DNA from: Ananas comosus
Lineage: Eukaryota > Streptophyta > Magnoliopsida > Poales > Bromeliaceae
Direction: 5' to 3'
Assembly (NCBI RefSeq): GCF_001540865.1
Contig: NW_017893433.1
Coordinates: 1-64,000, forward strand
DNA: 64,000 bases
Below are positions 60,660 to 64,000 of this stretch, piece after piece. Both the position numbers and the translations under genes were made by a program. How positions within the stretch are numbered: position 1 is the stretch's first letter; the number at the start of each line of letters is the position of its first letter. The notes under the pieces were generated by a model. It ran no database searches and had not been told where the DNA came from. It worked only from the letters and a program-made list of their open reading frames with translations.

Positions 60660-61612
60660 ACATCGGCCGATCTATTATTTCATCCTTATACACATAATAA
60701 ATCCATTATTTAGTTGAGGAATAAAGTAGGAATAGACTATTTTATCTCTCTAATTCATCCAAACACTATAAGAGGGAGTGGGTTTATTTAATCCCCTCTT
60801 AACGGGTTATTCTAGAATAACCCATTAAGAGGGGGATTTGTTGTTCCACCCTTTTGGTGGAATAACAAATTTTTCTCTTTATACCTCTACTAGTTTAATA
60901 ATAAAATATTATTAATTAATATATTATATATATTATTTTATTAATTAATTAGCTAAATTAAAAATTAACTAATTTAATAATAAAATATTAGCTAAATTAA
61001 TAATTATTTATTAGTGTGTTTATGCAATAACTAATATCTTCATTGATTAATAAATTAATATTTTTACCAACATAGCTAATTAAATAATTAATTAATTAAT
61101 TAATTTACTAATATATTAATTTATTAGCCTAATTTGTTAACTTATTAAATTATTTATAGTTAGATAATTTATTAATTAACAGTACTCACGCTTAATTGAC
61201 TAATGATTAATTAATCTGTTCATTAATGTATTAATTAACATTTATGATTATCTAATAATATTCATGATAAATTAATTTTTTAAAATTATAAATTTGAGAT
61301 TTTAAAATTTTAAAATTTAATTTTGATTTTTAAAATTTAAAAGTTTATATTTTAAATTTTAAAATATAAATATAAAATATAAAAATTCTAATTCTAATAT
61401 AAAGAAAAGAATAATATTATTATTTTTTATTTATAACTAACCACTTTAATTCTTATTCCATCTTACCTGAGCAAACGCTATTTTTCTTATTTCTAGGAAT
61501 AATCTAATTTTCATCCAAATGCAAAATTAATCTAATCTCCGCTTATACCTCAATTTATACATATCTCCGGAATATCCACTTTTTGCTTATTCTCGAACCA
61601 AACGATATGCAT
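60660..61612. mobile_element. MITE-like TIR element, inverted copy of the 48,418 family
   Basis: The right ~180 bp are the reverse complement of 48,421-48,600. The end is TTCTCGAACCAAACGATATG. A perfect hairpin lies near the left (CTCTTAACGGGTTATTCTAG with its complement, 60,799-60,834). The left border is not exact. Confidence 0.6.
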
Positions 61613-61639
61613 AAGATGTAGATTATTATTTATCTTAAG

Positions 61640-62040
61640 TTACGAGCAAAATTAAGTTATATATTTCTTATTAATTAATAAATATATCTACTAATATCTT
61701 AACAGATATTCTTATTTTTACTTTATGTGAGAATCAGGATGTCTATACTTATTCTTATCTTTTTATGAGAATCAGAATATTTTAAGAGATCTAATAACCT
61801 ATATATAAACCCTTTTCTCTCTGATTTTGTATACGTAAGAAAATGATTTTTTTTTTCCCCTTCTTCTCATTCTACTTTCTCTTTGAAATTTTCACATCTC
61901 TACTTCTTGTCGAGGGTTTTGGAGGGCAGACAATTGTAGAGACTCTAATAGCCTTATGCGACCATTAAGCATAGATATCTTGACACAACGTTCAATCGAA
62001 AATCTAGAAAATTATCGTAGATACAGGAGGTTGTAAGATA
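61640..62040 (+). repeat. LTR-like remnant
   Basis: CCTATATATAAACCC (about 61,798) resembles a TATA box of a short LTR, followed by a CT-rich leader and the GTCGAGGGTTTTGGAGG part. No ends or primer site can be fixed. Confidence 0.25.
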
Positions 62041-62062
62041 AGTACGATGTTTCAACTAAGGT

Positions 62063-62224
62063 CTAAAATGCCGCACCGTGCCGTATGGCACGGGGCGGCA
62101 CGTACCGTGCCACCAAGAAGGTGGCATGGTACAGGAGGGGTCTCAGACCCCCCTCCATGCCACGGCACGCAGTGGCGTGCAGCACGAGATAGAGCGGTAT
62201 GGAGCAGCGTGGCATGGCACTGTG
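62063..62224. repeat. GC-rich inverted-repeat cluster (GTGCC/GGCAC)
   Basis: Many copies of GTGCC and its complement (CCGTGCCGTATGGCACGG is a perfect palindrome at about 62,076-62,093), followed by T18. It stands out in AT-rich surroundings. A shorter patch of the same motif lies at 52,900-52,965. Confidence 0.6.
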
Positions 62225-62850
62225 CTTTTTTTTTTTTTTTGCTTTTTTTATTCCTTTTATTTTTTTCATTTTGTTTTATTATTTGGGATATCCAAAATAT
62301 TCTGTGTACTTCATGCCCTCAAAGACATTACAAATAAAAAATTTACTTATTAGATAAGTCAAAAAAATTATAATTTAATTTTTTTTGTTTATCAATAGAC
62401 GGACAAAAGATTTGTCCAAACTCTCCGCTTCTATCACATATATCTATTTTTTTCTTCACAAATTATTTTATCAAAATTTGTCGCACCGTAAAATTTTTGC
62501 CGAATTAAGAAAACAAAATCGAACTCAATAAACAAATTTTGAGCTACATCAAACATAAAAATTTATTTTTGCGCTAGAACATTGAAAATACTAATAAAAT
62601 TAAAAGCTAAATTAAATCAATTGATACTTTAATTTATTTAATTTATTTGTCATATAATTTATTGCTTAATTTTTTTGATAGATCAACTAATTTTTTTAAA
62701 AGAATTAATTAAAAAATAATTATTTTCAAATACTTTTTAAAATTATTTTTAAAATTATTTTTTTGTATTTTATAAAAAATGGACTGTAATATGGTCAAAA
62801 AAAGATATCTTTGTATTTTAAAAATTCTAATCTGTAAAAAATTTTATTCT
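62225..62850. other. AT-rich intergenic DNA
   Basis: T-rich tract, then A/T-rich sequence up to the LTR start. No gene. Confidence 0.45.
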
Positions 62851-64000
62851 TGTAAGGACTGAGATTTTTGCAGTGTAGCTAAACTCTCAGTTGACGATAT
62901 TTTTGTGTGCAATTTAATTACAAAAGCACTCGTCAAGTTTCGGGAGAAATCGAGTTAAAACGGAGATTCTACGCGATTTTCAAGTTTCACTTAAAATGAA
63001 TAGTAACTCGATTTTCCGGAGAAGCCACGGTGTGAAGTTGGCTTCAGGCTTGTATCGGACTCCGTTCCTAGCGGTCCAATAGCTCGTTTCGACCGGGTCA
63101 GCTGTTCTGGAACCAATGACGCTGACGGACTTTGAGTTTGACGCACGGATTTCGAGAAAATCCAAAAATACATGTTTTATATGTATTTATGTGTGTGTTT
63201 CCTTCTATTCGAAGAAGGTTGGATTTTGTCGTGAATCCGTGGTTGATCAAGACGAAACGAAATTGCAGCTTTGTTGTCTCCGTCGTGCTGATCGTACTGG
63301 TACAATCTGTTCGCAAATCTGACTGATGGATCTGCGGAGATCGCGCGTTGATCGAGGAGAGGTCGGTAGTGGCAAAACGGTATTTTCGCAAAAGTCGCGA
63401 TATTTTATGTACCGTTTTGCGAGGGATCGCACGTGGAGGGGCGTTCATGCGTTTTAGTCGTACTGTGAGGGACTCGGATTGAAATTCCGATGTTTGAGGG
63501 GCTTTCTCGCTTAGTTGCACCCTGTATATAGTTGTTTTCTAGGGTTTGGAGCCATCTAACCCTAACCTAGCCTTGCCCTAGCCCCCTAGCCGCCTCCCCC
63601 ACATTCCCCTGCTCCCCCTGCGCGCGCCCCGGCCACCTGAGCACGCCGCCGGCTGCCGGAGCTCTCCTCTCCACCCACTCTCCATCTTTCTCCATCTCTT
63701 TCTCTCTCCCTCTCTTCTCTCGGGTTGTGTGAAGGCCCGGGGCTGCGCCTCCTGCAGACCCTCCCCCTGGATTTCACCGTGCTCCGGCAACCTTCCCCGC
63801 CGACCGCCGCCGTCGCCGGGCGCCGCCGCTGCTGCTCCTGCGGTCTGCTGCAACCCAGGCCGAGCCTGGCCGAGCGGGGTTGCAGCTGCTGCCAGCGCGC
63901 CGCCACCGCCTGGAAACCCTCCCGCCGACATCCCCCGTGCCCGGGCGCCCCTTCCCGCCGGTCGCCGCCACCCCGACGCGCCGCCGTCGCCGCCTCGGCC
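62851..64000 (+). repeat. Family F LTR, plus strand, first 1,150 bp
   Basis: It starts TGTAAGGACTGAG and is homologous to the reverse complement of 45,442 downward and of 45,814-45,443. A TATA-like CTGTATATAG lies at about 63,521, and the GC-rich leader begins at about 63,560, as in the left copy. It runs out of the window. Open frames in the GC-rich part (63,578-63,971) are composition artefacts. Confidence 0.82.

Noticed and set aside
63578..63971. GC-rich open frames at the right edge
   Set aside because: Same situation in the plus-strand family F LTR; repetitive residue composition and no supporting motif.

Overview
This window is repeat-dominated nuclear DNA of a flowering plant. The evidence is long-LTR Ty3/gypsy chromovirus retrotransposons of the Tekay/Del type (gag-pol in one frame, C-terminal chromodomain, primer site complementary to initiator tRNA-Met), small TIR elements ending in xxTTTGGTTx, PIF/Harbinger relics, and one intron-containing plant gene fragment. 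A monocot is plausible and the style recalls a bromeliad such as pineapple, but that is an unverified impression. No bacterial, viral-particle or CRISPR-like system is present, and I found no clearly new biological system.

Layout, left half (1-33,340): a nested stack. The base is element D (24,236-33,340), a nearly full-length chromovirus whose single gag-pol frame is broken only by in-frame stop codons. A minus-strand element C (5' LTR 21,688-24,235, gag to 20,037, protease at 8,567-8,410) sits in D's 5' LTR. A solo LTR of family B sits in C between gag and protease, flanked by the 5-bp duplication CCCGC; its two halves are 8,568-10,070 and 18,925-20,036. Between those halves lie a 798-bp TIR element (10,070-10,867) and a family A element (10,868-18,924). 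A second family A element fills 1-8,409. Both A copies are full of single-base insertions and deletions, while everything around them is clean. This looks like two gaps filled with uncorrected long reads.

Middle (33,341-46,200): a MYB-like C-terminal fragment and, 6.2 kb away, a possible Harbinger transposase N-terminus are separated by a solo LTR (family E, close to C, duplication AATGA). That LTR in turn contains a complete solo LTR of family B (duplication GTACC). Then come a 4.5-kb minus-strand LTR (family F), a 372-bp second F start, and a decayed RNase H domain.

Right half (46,200-64,000): AT-rich intergenic DNA with several MITE-like elements, one truncated host gene for a plant O-fucosyltransferase-family protein (five exons, 51,776-54,628, with a frameshift), a single N marking an assembly join at 55,256, a decayed Harbinger transposase (55,862-56,815), copia-type LTR remnants, and the start of another family F LTR in the opposite orientation (62,851 to the window end).

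The retroelements do not form a pathway together. What ties them is their insertion order and a conserved hairpin-like motif about 55-130 bp before the LTR end in families B, C, D, E and F. The only candidate host gene is incomplete, so the window may encode no functional host protein.
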